Positions 40,411 through 49,591 of a stretch of DNA of 52,632 nt are shown one piece after another. The notes below the pieces were generated by a model, which searched no databases, had not been told where the DNA came from, and was given only the letters and a program-made list of their open reading frames with translations. Origin of the DNA: Bacteroidales bacterium (GTDB lineage Bacteria; Bacteroidota; Bacteroidia; Bacteroidales; UBA932); the NCBI GenBank assembly GCA_017458265.1, contig JAFTFV010000030.1:1-52632 (forward strand). Reading direction: 5' to 3'. Numbering within the stretch: the first letter of the stretch is position 1; every line of letters begins with the position of its first letter. The position numbers and the translations under genes are program-made.

Positions 40411-40432
40411 AGGTCGATTAAAGATTGATACA

Positions 40433-41800
40433 ATGTCAGAGAAAGTAAACAAATTGATGAATGACAGTGCTGCGTTAAGATGGACGGCACTTGTGCTCAT
40501 TGCACTGATGATGTTCTTCGCATATCTCTTCGCAGATATCCTGTCACCGCTGAAATCCACCCTGGAGGCAACCAGAGGCTGGGACAGCGCAATCTTCGGC
40601 ACATATGCCGGCGGTGAGTATTTCCTGAACGTGTTCTGCTTCTTCCTCATCTTTGCCGGTATCATCCTTGACAAGATGGGCGTGAGGTTTACCGGAATCC
40701 TTTCCGCTTCACTCATGGTTATAGGTGCCGTAATCAAATACATCGGCGTAAGTGAATGGTTCCAGGCAACTGCAATGTGCGACTGGCTCAACAGCTGGTG
40801 GACTTCCTTCCCCGGAAGCGCAAAGCTCGCAACCCTGGGCTTTATGATATTCGGCTGCGGCTGCGAAATGGCCGGCACAACCGTTTCCAAGGCCATCGCA
40901 AAGTGGTTCAAGGGCAAGGAGATGGCTATGGCCATGGGCGTTGAGATGTCTATCGGCAGGCTTGGCGTCTTTGCCGCCATGTGGCTGTCTCCCGCCATTT
41001 CCAAGGCATTTCCGGATGCCGTCGGCTCTCCGGTGCTGTTCGGCGCGCTGCTTCTGTGCATCGGCCTCATCAGCTTCACCGTGTTCACCGTGATGGACAG
41101 GAAGTTCGACGCCCAGCTGGACGCCATCGGCGAGGCAGACACCTCCAAGGCCGACGAATTCGAAATCAAGGACCTTGGAAAGATATTCTCCTCCAAGATG
41201 TTCTGGATAGTGGCAATCCTGTGCGTGCTTTACTACAGCGGCATTTTCCCCTTCCAGAAGTTCGCCCCCAACTACCTTGAGGTCACCCTTGGCGTAGAGC
41301 CGGACTTCGCGGCAAAGCTCTTCAGCGTGTTCCCCATCCTTGCCATGGTGCTCACTCCTTTCCTGGGACTGTTCCTGGACAAGAAGGGCAAGGGCGCTTC
41401 CATGCTGCTCATTGGTGCAATCATCATGGTTGTGTGCCACCTGAGCTTCGCCTTCGTACTTCCCCTGTACAAGGCCTCATGGCTCGCCGTGGTCCTCATC
41501 CTGGTACTTGGCGTAAGCTTCTCGCTGGTTCCCGCAGCCCTCTGGCCCAGCGTTCCCAAGATCATCGACGAGAAGATCCTTGGCAGCGCATACTGCCTCA
41601 TCTTCTGGGTGCAGAATATCGGCCTCTGGGGCGTTCCGCTGCTGATTGGCAACCTTGAAAAGGCAACGGGCGGCTACACCGTGCCGATGATTGTCTTCGC
41701 CAGCTTTGGCGTGATTGCATTCATCTTCGCCATTCTCCTCAAAATCGAAGACAGGAAGAAGGGCTACGGCCTTGAACTTCCCAATATCAAGGAAGACTGA
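40433..41800 (+). CDS. MFS transporter, first of a tandem pair
   Basis: 455 residues, about 12 membrane segments in two halves, with the MFS loop ILDKMGVRFTG between segments 2 and 3 and SLVPAALWPSVPKIIDE plus FWVQNIGLWGVPLL in the second half. This last pattern resembles MFSD1-like carriers; sugar, peptide or acid transport cannot be told apart by eye. Its neighbour at 41800 is a clear paralogue, overlapping by one base (TGATG). A role in importing mannobiose for the cytoplasmic GH130 route is possible because no other sugar importer is visible, but that is inference from position only. Confidence 0.8.
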   Translation: MSEKVNKLMNDSAALRWTALVLIALMMFFAYLFADILSPLKSTLEATRGWDSAIFGTYAGGEYFLNVFCFFLIFAGIILDKMGVRFTGILSASLMVIGAVIKYIGVSEWFQATAMCDWLNSWWTSFPGSAKLATLGFMIFGCGCEMAGTTVSKAIAKWFKGKEMAMAMGVEMSIGRLGVFAAMWLSPAISKAFPDAVGSPVLFGALLLCIGLISFTVFTVMDRKFDAQLDAIGEADTSKADEFEIKDLGKIFSSKMFWIVAILCVLYYSGIFPFQKFAPNYLEVTLGVEPDFAAKLFSVFPILAMVLTPFLGLFLDKKGKGASMLLIGAIIMVVCHLSFAFVLPLYKASWLAVVLILVLGVSFSLVPAALWPSVPKIIDEKILGSAYCLIFWVQNIGLWGVPLLIGNLEKATGGYTVPMIVFASFGVIAFIFAILLKIEDRKKGYGLELPNIKED

Positions 41801-43140
41801 TGGCGGCCGTTCAGACTAAAAGGCATGCGTGGCTCCCGTGGGCCGCGCTTGCTTGTTTGGTAGTGCCGATGTTCGCATCGTACTACTTTGACGATATGTT
41901 CTCCAGCATATCGTACCTCTTCGAAAATCCTTCTCTCACGGCGCTCGGATGGGATTCTGCAGGATACGGCCTCTATGCCAGCGGATACAGCGTGCTTTGC
42001 GTGTTCGGCGGGCTTGTAATAGGCGGAATCCTCCTTGACAAGTGGGGCGTGCGTGTGAGCGGCTCGCTCTTTGTGGGCATGATGGTGCTGGGTGCAGGGC
42101 TGGTGACCTTTGCGCTGCTGCATGGCGGCTCGGGCGCCCTCAGGCTCGCTTATGCTGGCGTGATGCTCTTCGGCCTTGGCAGCGAAATTGCCGGAACGGC
42201 CGTCACGCGCTCAATCGCCAAGTGGTTCCGCGGCGGGCCGATGGCTCTCGCCATGGGCCTCCAGCTTGCCATCGCACGTCTTGGCACCGCCTTCGCGCTG
42301 GTTCTGAGCCCGCGCCTGGTACAGCAAATACCGGATCACGTCTACACCCTGTCCGAGACTGCCCGCCCCGCCATTGTGGGCATGGGGCTCATGGCCGCCG
42401 GCCTCATCCTCTGGGCCATATTCGTGGCGCTTGACGCCAAAGCCTCCGCCCAACCGACAACCCCTTCTGTCATTTCGAGCGAAGTCGAGAAATCCAATGA
42501 AGACGAATTCCGTTTCAAGGATGTCCTGGGCGTGCTGGGAAACCGGAATTTCTGGATCCTGGGCCTTCTCTGCGTGCTTTTCTACAGCAGTATAATAGCG
42601 TTCAAGAAGTTTGCGGGCGCTATACTGATACCCCGCTTTGACATTCCGGCGCAGGCTGCAGGCTGGATGGTATCCATGCTGCCCTTCTCTACCGTGATAT
42701 TCGCGCCGCTGTTCGGCATGCTTGTGGACAAGGCCGGCAAGGGCACGCGCTGGATGGTGCTGGGTGCTGTTCTGGCACTTGTTGCGCACCTCCTTCTGGC
42801 ATTCGCTCCGCAGGGCGTCCCGTTCTGGGGCTATCTCGCAATGGTGTTTCTGGGATTCGGCTACTCGCTGGTTCCCGCGGCGCTGTGGCCGTCGGTCCCC
42901 AAGATTGTCCCGGACAAGGTGCTCGGCACCACGTTCGCGCTCATTTACTGGGTGCAGAACCTTGGCCTCATGAGTTTCAAATGGATAGCCGGCGTCATCC
43001 TTGGCGGTAGCGCAGACGGCCCTGTCTCCGTGGAACTGATGTTTGTGGGCCTCTGCGTCCTTGCCCTTGTGACCGCGCTTGTCTTTGCGGCAACCTCAAG
43101 ACGTCATCCGGAACTCCGCCTTGACACCCCCAACAGTTGA
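41800..43140 (+). CDS. MFS transporter, second of a tandem pair, with VISS insertion
   Basis: 446 residues and about 12 membrane segments, homologous along its whole length to the preceding MFS protein (GGILLDKWGVRVSG, SLVPAALWPSVPKIVPD, YWVQNLGL). The central cytoplasmic loop between the two halves holds a VISS repeat (SVISSEVEKS, residues about 223-232), while the paralogue has unrelated sequence (AIGEADTSKA) at that place. Two coupled paralogues may act as a pair or on different substrates. No substrate can be named. Confidence 0.8.
   Translation: MAAVQTKRHAWLPWAALACLVVPMFASYYFDDMFSSISYLFENPSLTALGWDSAGYGLYASGYSVLCVFGGLVIGGILLDKWGVRVSGSLFVGMMVLGAGLVTFALLHGGSGALRLAYAGVMLFGLGSEIAGTAVTRSIAKWFRGGPMALAMGLQLAIARLGTAFALVLSPRLVQQIPDHVYTLSETARPAIVGMGLMAAGLILWAIFVALDAKASAQPTTPSVISSEVEKSNEDEFRFKDVLGVLGNRNFWILGLLCVLFYSSIIAFKKFAGAILIPRFDIPAQAAGWMVSMLPFSTVIFAPLFGMLVDKAGKGTRWMVLGAVLALVAHLLLAFAPQGVPFWGYLAMVFLGFGYSLVPAALWPSVPKIVPDKVLGTTFALIYWVQNLGLMSFKWIAGVILGGSADGPVSVELMFVGLCVLALVTALVFAATSRRHPELRLDTPNS
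42469..42495 (+). repeat. VISS repeat within the second MFS gene
   Basis: One 27-bp palindromic element (starting GTCATTTCGAGCGAAG, ending CGAGAAATCC) in frame in the loop between membrane segments 6 and 7. Confidence 0.85.
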
Positions 43141-43237
43141 TGCCATCAAGGCCTTGCCGAGCCCCTTTAAAGGCTGATTTGTACAATTTGAAAGAAACTT
43201 TTTACGTTCCGTCAGTCAGTCAAAGGTTTCCAATCCT

Positions 43238-43245
43238 TACCTTTG
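43238..43245 (+). promoter_or_regulatory. -7 box (TACCTTTG) before the lipoprotein gene
   Basis: TACCTTTG ends 14 nt before the first possible ATG (43260) and 23 nt before the ATG at 43269. Confidence 0.5.
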
Positions 43246-43259
43246 AGTAAACCAATCAT

Positions 43260-44168
43260 ATGATGACCATGAAAAACAAAGCACTGCTTCTTTTTGCCGC
43301 AATAGCCCTTATTGCCGCTTGCGGAAAAGACAATACAGAAGGCACCGCACTGGATGGCAAGTGGATTGCCCATACTGGAACACCGATGGACAGCCACCAT
43401 CCGATTGACATAACCTTCAGCGGAAACACTTATATCTGGCATGTGGGAGGTTATTCTCCGATGAAGGAAGAAGGCACCTTTACGTATGAAAACGATATAA
43501 TCACCCTTACGGGCACTGCTTTCTGGACCTGCGAAGTAGATTGGTCGCAGTCCCAGCAGCAGGGCGGCGCTCCCGTTGAATCCGGGGCATGGGTGAAAGC
43601 GGAACTCACATTCCCCAGCCACAAGTATAAAGTGCTTTCCTTCGAGGCCGATGTCCTTACCGTTGAGCAGCTGGAAGATGATGTCATCTCCAAAGGCATC
43701 ACTCTTGTCATGACTCGCGGAGAGTCCTTCCCCGCCGAAAGTGAGCTCAAGGGCACTTGGGAAGGCACCAGTGACAGCGGAAAGCAGTACCGCATAAGCT
43801 TTGAAGGGAAGAACTTCACCCGCTGGGAAGTATATTCGCAGTACGGCAAACTGGCGGAAGGCGGCGATTATGTCACATTCAAGGCCTGCATCAAGGAATC
43901 CGGAACGTGGAAATATGCAAAGGGAGAGCTCCAGCTCACTCCGGATCACAGATGGAATTCCTATATCATCCACGCAAACCAGTACGGTACGCCTTTATAC
44001 TACGAGTGCTCCCCGATAAACGAGACCACGCTCGAGGCCGAAACATGGTGGGAAATTACCGGCGGGGACCTCTGGGAGTCCACCTGGGGGCTCACCAAAG
44101 TGGCAAGTGACATGTACGTGGAAGTCAAGTATACCAACATGGACTTCTTCGTAATGAAGAAGAAGTAA
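43260..44168 (+). CDS. Two-domain lipoprotein of unknown function
   Basis: About 300 residues. The true start may be the third Met (43269), which gives a clean signal MKNKALLLFAAIALIAAC (Cys18). The mature part holds two similar beta-barrel-like halves, each opening with LxGxW (LDGKWIAHTG and LKGTWEGTSDSG), suggesting duplicated lipocalin-like domains. No catalytic motif is seen. It lies 5 bp upstream of the GNAT gene, and both may be co-transcribed. Function unknown. Confidence 0.65.
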   Translation: MMTMKNKALLLFAAIALIAACGKDNTEGTALDGKWIAHTGTPMDSHHPIDITFSGNTYIWHVGGYSPMKEEGTFTYENDIITLTGTAFWTCEVDWSQSQQQGGAPVESGAWVKAELTFPSHKYKVLSFEADVLTVEQLEDDVISKGITLVMTRGESFPAESELKGTWEGTSDSGKQYRISFEGKNFTRWEVYSQYGKLAEGGDYVTFKACIKESGTWKYAKGELQLTPDHRWNSYIIHANQYGTPLYYECSPINETTLEAETWWEITGGDLWESTWGLTKVASDMYVEVKYTNMDFFVMKKK

Positions 44169-44173
44169 GCCGG

Positions 44174-44662
44174 TTGAACGTAAGATCAGCCATACCTGCC
44201 GATATCCCCGCAATCATGACCGTCCTTGAGGCGGCCAAGGGTATCATGCGCGCTTCCGGCAATCACGGGCAGTGGGTGAACGGCTATCCTTCCGAGGAAG
44301 TAGTCGTGGGTGACATATCGGCACAAGTGGGATATGTGCTGGAGGAATCCGGCAAGGTGGTGGGGTATTTCGCCTTCATCCCGTCCCCGGAACCCACCTA
44401 TGCGAAGATTTACGGCGGCCGATGGCTGGACGACGGCCCGTATCACGTCATTCACCGCATCGGCAGCCTCCCTCAGGTGCACGGCGTCTTTGCCGCAATC
44501 ATGGACTTCGCCTTTTCGGAGGACAGGAGCATCCGCATCGACACCCACAGGGACAACCACATCATGCAGCACAACCTGCAGAAGCACGGTTTCTCCTACT
44601 GCGGCATCATCTATTTGGAATCCGGCGACGAGCGCCTTGCCTATCAGCGTACAACTCTGTAG
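44174..44662 (+). CDS. GNAT family N-acetyltransferase
   Basis: 162 residues starting at a TTG (44174), because the family N-terminus (NVRSAIPADIPAIMTVLEAAK) begins there and no ATG fits. Typical of a Bacteroidota GNAT group with GNHGQWVNGYPS, VVGYFAFIPSPEPTY, VIHRIGSLPQVHGV (acetyl-CoA-binding region) and RIDTHRDNHIMQHNLQKHGF. Acceptor unknown. It converges on the TolC-like gene with an 11-bp gap. Confidence 0.8.
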   Translation: MNVRSAIPADIPAIMTVLEAAKGIMRASGNHGQWVNGYPSEEVVVGDISAQVGYVLEESGKVVGYFAFIPSPEPTYAKIYGGRWLDDGPYHVIHRIGSLPQVHGVFAAIMDFAFSEDRSIRIDTHRDNHIMQHNLQKHGFSYCGIIYLESGDERLAYQRTTL

Positions 44663-44673
44663 TGGGGGAAATC

Positions 44674-45987
44674 CTATAGCGCCAGCGTACCGCCGCGGTA
44701 GAAGTTCACGAGACGGGTCTGGAAAAGGTACTCGTAGGTGGCCTGGACGCAGTCAGAACGCGTCTTTAGCATCTGGGCGCGGGACTCATTGAATTCAGTG
44801 ATGGCAGTCTTGCCGTTCTCATACTTTGCAAGGACCAGTTCAAAAGCGTCGGCGGCGGCATCGGCGGCAAGAAGGGAGGCGTCATATTTGGCGCGGGCTG
44901 CCACGGCTCCGTTCCAGGCCTGCTGTATTTCCTTGTAAAGCTGCTGCTGCACCTGGCGCAGACGCACCTGCTGCGACATCCTGTTAAGCTGCGCGCTGCG
45001 CACCTGGTTGCGGGTAGAGAACCTGTTGAATATGGGTATGCTCAGCGACAGCCCGATGTACTGGCTGAAGTTGTCGTTCATCTGCTCCCAGAAGCCCTTG
45101 CCGCCGTAATTGGAATAGTAATTGGTTCCGAGGCCGGCGCTGAGGGACAGGGACGGCATGTATGCCGCCTGGGCTATGGCAATGGTCTTTTCCGATGCAT
45201 CCAGCCGCAGCTGCTCTGCACGGATTGCCGGCCTCAGCCCGCAGGCCTCGTCATAGATATCGTCCGGAGTGCCAAGGTAGAAATCCTCCACCTCAACCTT
45301 TGGCCTCACAACCGAGAACTCCTCCCAGGAAGGAAACTCCAAGAGCTGGGCAAGGTCCAGAATGGCAACGCGGAGATTGTTCTCTGCCTGCACCAGCGTC
45401 ACCTGACTCTGTGCCAGGGACGCCTTCTGCTGCGATACCTGAGCCGATGAAGCCTTCCCGGAAGCCATCATGCCCTCCAGGCGGGCCACCTGCATGGAGT
45501 CGATGGCTATCTGCTGCCTTGCGACGTCCAGTATCTCGTAATTATACAGTATCTGCACGTATGCACGGGCTACGGATACACGGATATCGTCACGTGCCTT
45601 CTCCAGGTCCTGCGTAGCGGCGTCAAGGTTCAGCCTGGCCAGCGAAATGCGGTTAGGCGTTGCCAGCCCGTCGAAAAGGTTCATCCCGCCGCCTATGGAG
45701 AAGCCGGTGGTGGAAGAGTTCCCGGATGCATAGGTGTTGTCCCCGCCGAGTCCCCTTCCAAAGTTCCAGTTCTCAGAGGCCGATGCCTGTACCGACGGCG
45801 CCAGCGACCACTGCGCCGTATTCAGCTCTATCTCCGAATTCTGACGGCTCATCTCCTGCTGAACCACGTTCAGATTATGCTCCAGAGCCCATGAGATGCA
45901 TTCTTCCAGACCCCAGGGATGGGACAGGTCCGGGGTGGCCGCGGTATCCACCGCGACTGCCAGTATCATTGTCAAAAGTGCTGTCAT
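44674..45987 (-). CDS. TolC-family outer-membrane efflux protein
   Basis: 437 residues with an N-terminal signal-like segment (MTALLTMILAVAVDTAA). Two repeats of long helices as in TolC: LEECISWALEHNLNVVQQEM opens the first, and the second ends with LVLAKYENGKTAITEFNESR, the family's typical final motif. It forms the outer-membrane channel of a tripartite exporter. Last gene of the five-gene minus-strand operon, 3 bp after the adaptor gene. Confidence 0.88.
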   Translation of the reverse strand: MTALLTMILAVAVDTAATPDLSHPWGLEECISWALEHNLNVVQQEMSRQNSEIELNTAQWSLAPSVQASASENWNFGRGLGGDNTYASGNSSTTGFSIGGGMNLFDGLATPNRISLARLNLDAATQDLEKARDDIRVSVARAYVQILYNYEILDVARQQIAIDSMQVARLEGMMASGKASSAQVSQQKASLAQSQVTLVQAENNLRVAILDLAQLLEFPSWEEFSVVRPKVEVEDFYLGTPDDIYDEACGLRPAIRAEQLRLDASEKTIAIAQAAYMPSLSLSAGLGTNYYSNYGGKGFWEQMNDNFSQYIGLSLSIPIFNRFSTRNQVRSAQLNRMSQQVRLRQVQQQLYKEIQQAWNGAVAARAKYDASLLAADAAADAFELVLAKYENGKTAITEFNESRAQMLKTRSDCVQATYEYLFQTRLVNFYRGGTLAL

Positions 45988-45990
45988 GGC

Positions 45991-47088
45991 CTACTTCTTT
46001 TTGATGTCCGCAATCTGGGCGCCGCGCACCTTGTCCCCTTCGGCAAGGCCGCTCTTTATCTCGATGTTGATTCCGTCAGAGATGCCGGTCTTCACGTAGC
46101 GCCTCTCGTCACCGAGGTCCGTACGCAGATAGACATAAGTATCCTCGCCGTCGAACTGGATTGCCGACTCCTGCAGCACCACCACGTCGCGGGCTTCTTC
46201 CAGTACTATTTCCGCGTTGGCGCTGTATCCTGAGCGCACGGTCACATCGGCAGGGACCTTGACGGAGGCCTTGATCTCGAACTGGTTGGCGCCATTGTTC
46301 TCAGTGGCCTTCGGGGAGATGTACTCCAGGGAAGCGTCAAAGCTGAAGTCCTGTATTGCGCCGATGGTGATACGGACCGGCATCCCGCCGCGCAGCTTTC
46401 CCACCTCCGTCTCGTCGATGTTGCCGTCAAAAATCAGGTCGTCCATATCGGCCACAGTCGCAATGGTGGTGCCGTCGTTGAAGGTGTTTGACATGGTCAC
46501 GGAATTGCCCACCTTGACCGGGACATCCAGTATGAGTCCGGAAATCGTGGAACGGATAAGGGTGGAGCTTCCCGACGCATTGGAGGACGAAACGCCGTCC
46601 CTGATAATCTCCAGGGCCTCTTTTGCCGATGCATATTCCTCGTTTGCCTGCTGCAGCTGCTGGTAGGACTTCTCATATTCGTCGGCACTCACCAGGTTCT
46701 TGTCATAGAGCTGCTTCTCCCTCTCATAGTCCGTCTTGGCCTGCTTGGCGTTGACCTCTGCCAGGCGGACGCGGCTCTGTGCCGATGAAAGCTGGTTCAT
46801 GTCGGGAATCACCTTTACCTTGGCGATGATTTCCCCCTGCTTGACCTTCTGGCCGGCTTCCTTGTACAGCTCGGATATGATACCGCTTATCTGCGGCTTT
46901 ATGTTAACCTCGTCACGCGGCTGGATTTTCCCCGTGACTATGGTGCTTCTGACAATGGTGCCGATCCCGGCCTCCAGCGTCTCATACTGCACTTCCGCCG
47001 GCTTGGAACGGCGGAAAAGATACATGAAAGTGCCGGCAAAAACTGCCACAATCAGCACTGCGAGAAGGATTTTACCAAGTTTTTTCAT
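45991..47088 (-). CDS. MacA/HlyD-type periplasmic adaptor
   Basis: 365 residues: an inner-membrane anchor (about 5-25), lipoyl/beta-barrel strands (RSTIVTGKIQPRDEVNIKPQ), a helical hairpin (residues about 97-160, SAQSRVRLAEVNAKQAKTDY to YASAKEALEI), then membrane-proximal strands. It links the MacB-like permeases to the TolC-like channel. The gap to the preceding permease gene is 15 bp. Confidence 0.9.
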   Translation of the reverse strand: MKKLGKILLAVLIVAVFAGTFMYLFRRSKPAEVQYETLEAGIGTIVRSTIVTGKIQPRDEVNIKPQISGIISELYKEAGQKVKQGEIIAKVKVIPDMNQLSSAQSRVRLAEVNAKQAKTDYEREKQLYDKNLVSADEYEKSYQQLQQANEEYASAKEALEIIRDGVSSSNASGSSTLIRSTISGLILDVPVKVGNSVTMSNTFNDGTTIATVADMDDLIFDGNIDETEVGKLRGGMPVRITIGAIQDFSFDASLEYISPKATENNGANQFEIKASVKVPADVTVRSGYSANAEIVLEEARDVVVLQESAIQFDGEDTYVYLRTDLGDERRYVKTGISDGINIEIKSGLAEGDKVRGAQIADIKKK

Positions 47089-47103
47089 ATCTGTTTTGTT
47101 TTA

Positions 47104-48348
47104 TTATTCGTCTCTCATGGCGTCTACGGGTTTTATTCCCATGGCGCGTACGGCCGGCATGAGTCCGGCAAGGACGCCAAGCACGGTAAGAAGCAGTGCA
47201 GCCGTCACGGCAGTGCCGAACGGCACCTGAAAAGCTGCCTTGAGCACCCCGTCCTGAGTCATCGCAAGCTCCACCACGGCAAGGATTCCCACGCTCACCA
47301 CTATACCCATCATCCCGGCCACCACAGTAAGGATCACGCTCTCGCTCATTATCTGTCCCAGGATCTGCCTGGGCGTTGCTCCTATGGCGCGGCGGATGCC
47401 AATCTCCACGGTTCTCTCCCGCACCGACACCATCATTATGTTCGACACTCCTATCGCTCCGGCAAGAAGAGTTCCAAGGCCGATGAGCCAGATAAGGAAA
47501 TTGATCCCCTTGAACAGATTGTCCACTATCCCGAAAATGAGCTGCGTGTTTATGAGCTGCACGGCCTGGTTGTCATCCGGAGATATGCTGTGGGCCCTCT
47601 GGATGATGCTCCTTATCCTTGGGATAATGGATGACATTTCCACTCCCGGCTTTGCCGTGACGCACAGAAGGCCTATCCTCTTTCCGAAATTATATGCCTT
47701 CCGCATGGTTGTGTACGGTACGGAAATGGTCTCGGTGGCGCGGCCGTTGACGCTCATGTTGCCCTCGTTGTAATCCACGCCCACTACCGTATAATATATC
47801 CCGGAAATGGCTATTCTCTGCCCTGTGGGGTCTCCGCCTTCGGGGAAAAGTTGCTCGTAGATGCGCTTGCCTATCACGCAGACCTTTTTCTCATCGGCAA
47901 GGTCCATCTGGTTTATGTATCGGCCATAACGGATCTTGGGGGTTTCTACGCCCACGTATTCCGGTTTGACGCCTTTCATGCTGCCTGAGGCCGTGTTCTC
48001 CCCCTTTACGGCGGTCTGCCCCCAGCGTGAAATGATCGGCGTTACGATCTCCAGTTCCGGGACCATCGCCCTTACCCTGTCAACGTCGGTCTCGGTCATG
48101 CCCCACCAGCGTCCCTTCCGGTAGCCTTTGTAGGCTTTGGAGGTCTGCTCGGGATATACTATGCAGGTATTCTGGGCAAAGCCGTCGAAGTTCTTCTCCA
48201 GAAGCTGTTTCAGGCCCTGACCGCCGCCAACCAGCAGCATGAGCATGAATACACCCCAGAAGACTCCGAAGCCGGTGAGAAGGCTCCGGCTGCGGTTTCG
48301 CAGCAGGCTGTCAAGGATTTCCCTGAATGTGTCACGGTCCAGTCTCAT
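47104..48348 (-). CDS. MacB-like ABC permease 2
   Basis: 414 residues: an N-terminal membrane segment (residues about 20-42, LTGFGVFWGVFMLMLLVGGG), a large periplasmic MacB_PCD domain, and three C-terminal membrane segments of the FtsX type with SVRERTVEIGIRRAIGATPRQI, the motif that contacts the ATPase. It overlaps the preceding permease gene by 4 bp (ATGA). The two permeases are homologous and would form a heterodimer around the single ATPase. Confidence 0.9.
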   Translation of the reverse strand: MRLDRDTFREILDSLLRNRSRSLLTGFGVFWGVFMLMLLVGGGQGLKQLLEKNFDGFAQNTCIVYPEQTSKAYKGYRKGRWWGMTETDVDRVRAMVPELEIVTPIISRWGQTAVKGENTASGSMKGVKPEYVGVETPKIRYGRYINQMDLADEKKVCVIGKRIYEQLFPEGGDPTGQRIAISGIYYTVVGVDYNEGNMSVNGRATETISVPYTTMRKAYNFGKRIGLLCVTAKPGVEMSSIIPRIRSIIQRAHSISPDDNQAVQLINTQLIFGIVDNLFKGINFLIWLIGLGTLLAGAIGVSNIMMVSVRERTVEIGIRRAIGATPRQILGQIMSESVILTVVAGMMGIVVSVGILAVVELAMTQDGVLKAAFQVPFGTAVTAALLLTVLGVLAGLMPAVRAMGIKPVDAMRDE

Positions 48349-49589
48349 TCCGCCCTGAGTGCTTCTATGGGTTTAACTTTCGCCGCCTTTCGCGCCGGTG
48401 CCAGCCCGGCGATGGTTCCTGCCACCACCAGAAGGAGAGTGGCCGCAAGGGCCGTGTCCAGCCCAACCGTGGGGTTCTCCAGCATCCTTATCTGGGTGAA
48501 GCCGATATCCACGGCATTGGCCCCTGCCGTTTTGTCCAGCACCCCGCATGCAATCATTCCAAGGAACATTCCTATATATCCGAACAGCGCCGTAATGGTT
48601 ACGCTCTCTGCTATTATGAGCGAGAGGATGCTGCCGGGGCAGGCTCCGATGGCCTTGCGGATTCCGAACTCATGGGTTCGCTCCTTCACGGTGATGAGCA
48701 TAATGTTGGACACGCCCACGATGCCGCTTATGAGGGTGAGGATGCCTATTATCCAGAGGGCAATCCTGAGGATGTTCTGCGCCTGCGTCATCTGCACGTT
48801 CTGGCTGAAACGGTTCCATATCCAGATGGCGGAAGGGTCGTCGGGGTCGGCCTGGTGGCGGGTTTTGAGGCTCCTTGAGTATCCGCCCTCAAACTCGTCG
48901 CTTTCCTCGATGTTGTTTACGCCCCGGAATGTCATGATGATGCTGCTGATCTTGTCTGAGGGGTCAAAAATGCCCTTGTAGGTACTGTAGGGGATGTAGA
49001 GGTTGGACTGGAAGTCGTTCTCGTCACCGTGGTACACACCGACAACCCTGAAGACAACGCCTGCGATGGTTATCCATCTGCCGATGACATCGTCCCCAAG
49101 GTCCTTGAGGTGGGTGGTGCTCAGGACTGCAACCTTGGCGGCATCCTTCTCGTCCAGCGGATTGATGAAACGGCCTTCTTTCAGGGACACTTTCTGTATT
49201 TCAGAGTATTCCGCCGTCACGCCCATCATGTAGGCCGACACCGTCTTGTCTCCCATGACTATGGTGCCCATCGTCCCGTTTGTGACGGTGGCAACCTTCT
49301 CCACCTTGTCGGAATAGTCTTTTGTGAGCCGTACGTCCCCGTTATCAAGCTGAATCCACCGGCCCTCCCTGTATCCGTTTGCAGGCATGGAGGTGCGGCC
49401 GCCATAGACCTGGATGGAGTTCTGCACGAACTGACCGCTGTTGGACAGCAGGGAATTGGTGATTCCGTTTCCGGTTCCCAGCAGGCATATAAGGAGAAAT
49501 ATCCCCCAGCTCACCGCAAAGCCGGTGAGCGCAGTCCGCAGCTTGTTGTTGCGGATGGAATTATATATCTCTCCGAAAAGGTCTCTCAT
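48345..49589 (-). CDS. MacB-like ABC permease 1
   Basis: 414 residues with the same layout as its partner: N-terminal segment ([21 protein letters not shown]), periplasmic MacB_PCD domain, and C-terminal FtsX region with [21 protein letters not shown]. It starts 2 bp after the ATPase gene. MacB systems drive export by moving a periplasmic machine rather than by a membrane channel; the cargo is not known here. Confidence 0.9.
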   Translation of the reverse strand: MRDLFGEIYNSIRNNKLRTALTGFAVSWGIFLLICLLGTGNGITNSLLSNSGQFVQNSIQVYGGRTSMPANGYREGRWIQLDNGDVRLTKDYSDKVEKVATVTNGTMGTIVMGDKTVSAYMMGVTAEYSEIQKVSLKEGRFINPLDEKDAAKVAVLSTTHLKDLGDDVIGRWITIAGVVFRVVGVYHGDENDFQSNLYIPYSTYKGIFDPSDKISSIIMTFRGVNNIEESDEFEGGYSRSLKTRHQADPDDPSAIWIWNRFSQNVQMTQAQNILRIALWIIGILTLISGIVGVSNIMLITVKERTHEFGIRKAIGACPGSILSLIIAESVTITALFGYIGMFLGMIACGVLDKTAGANAVDIGFTQIRMLENPTVGLDTALAATLLLVVAGTIAGLAPARKAAKVKPIEALRAE

Positions 49590-49591
49590 AA

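Noticed and set aside
43151-43174. Terminator after the second MFS gene
   Set aside because: GCCTT/AAGGC gives only a 5-bp stem and there is no T run, too weak to report as a terminator.
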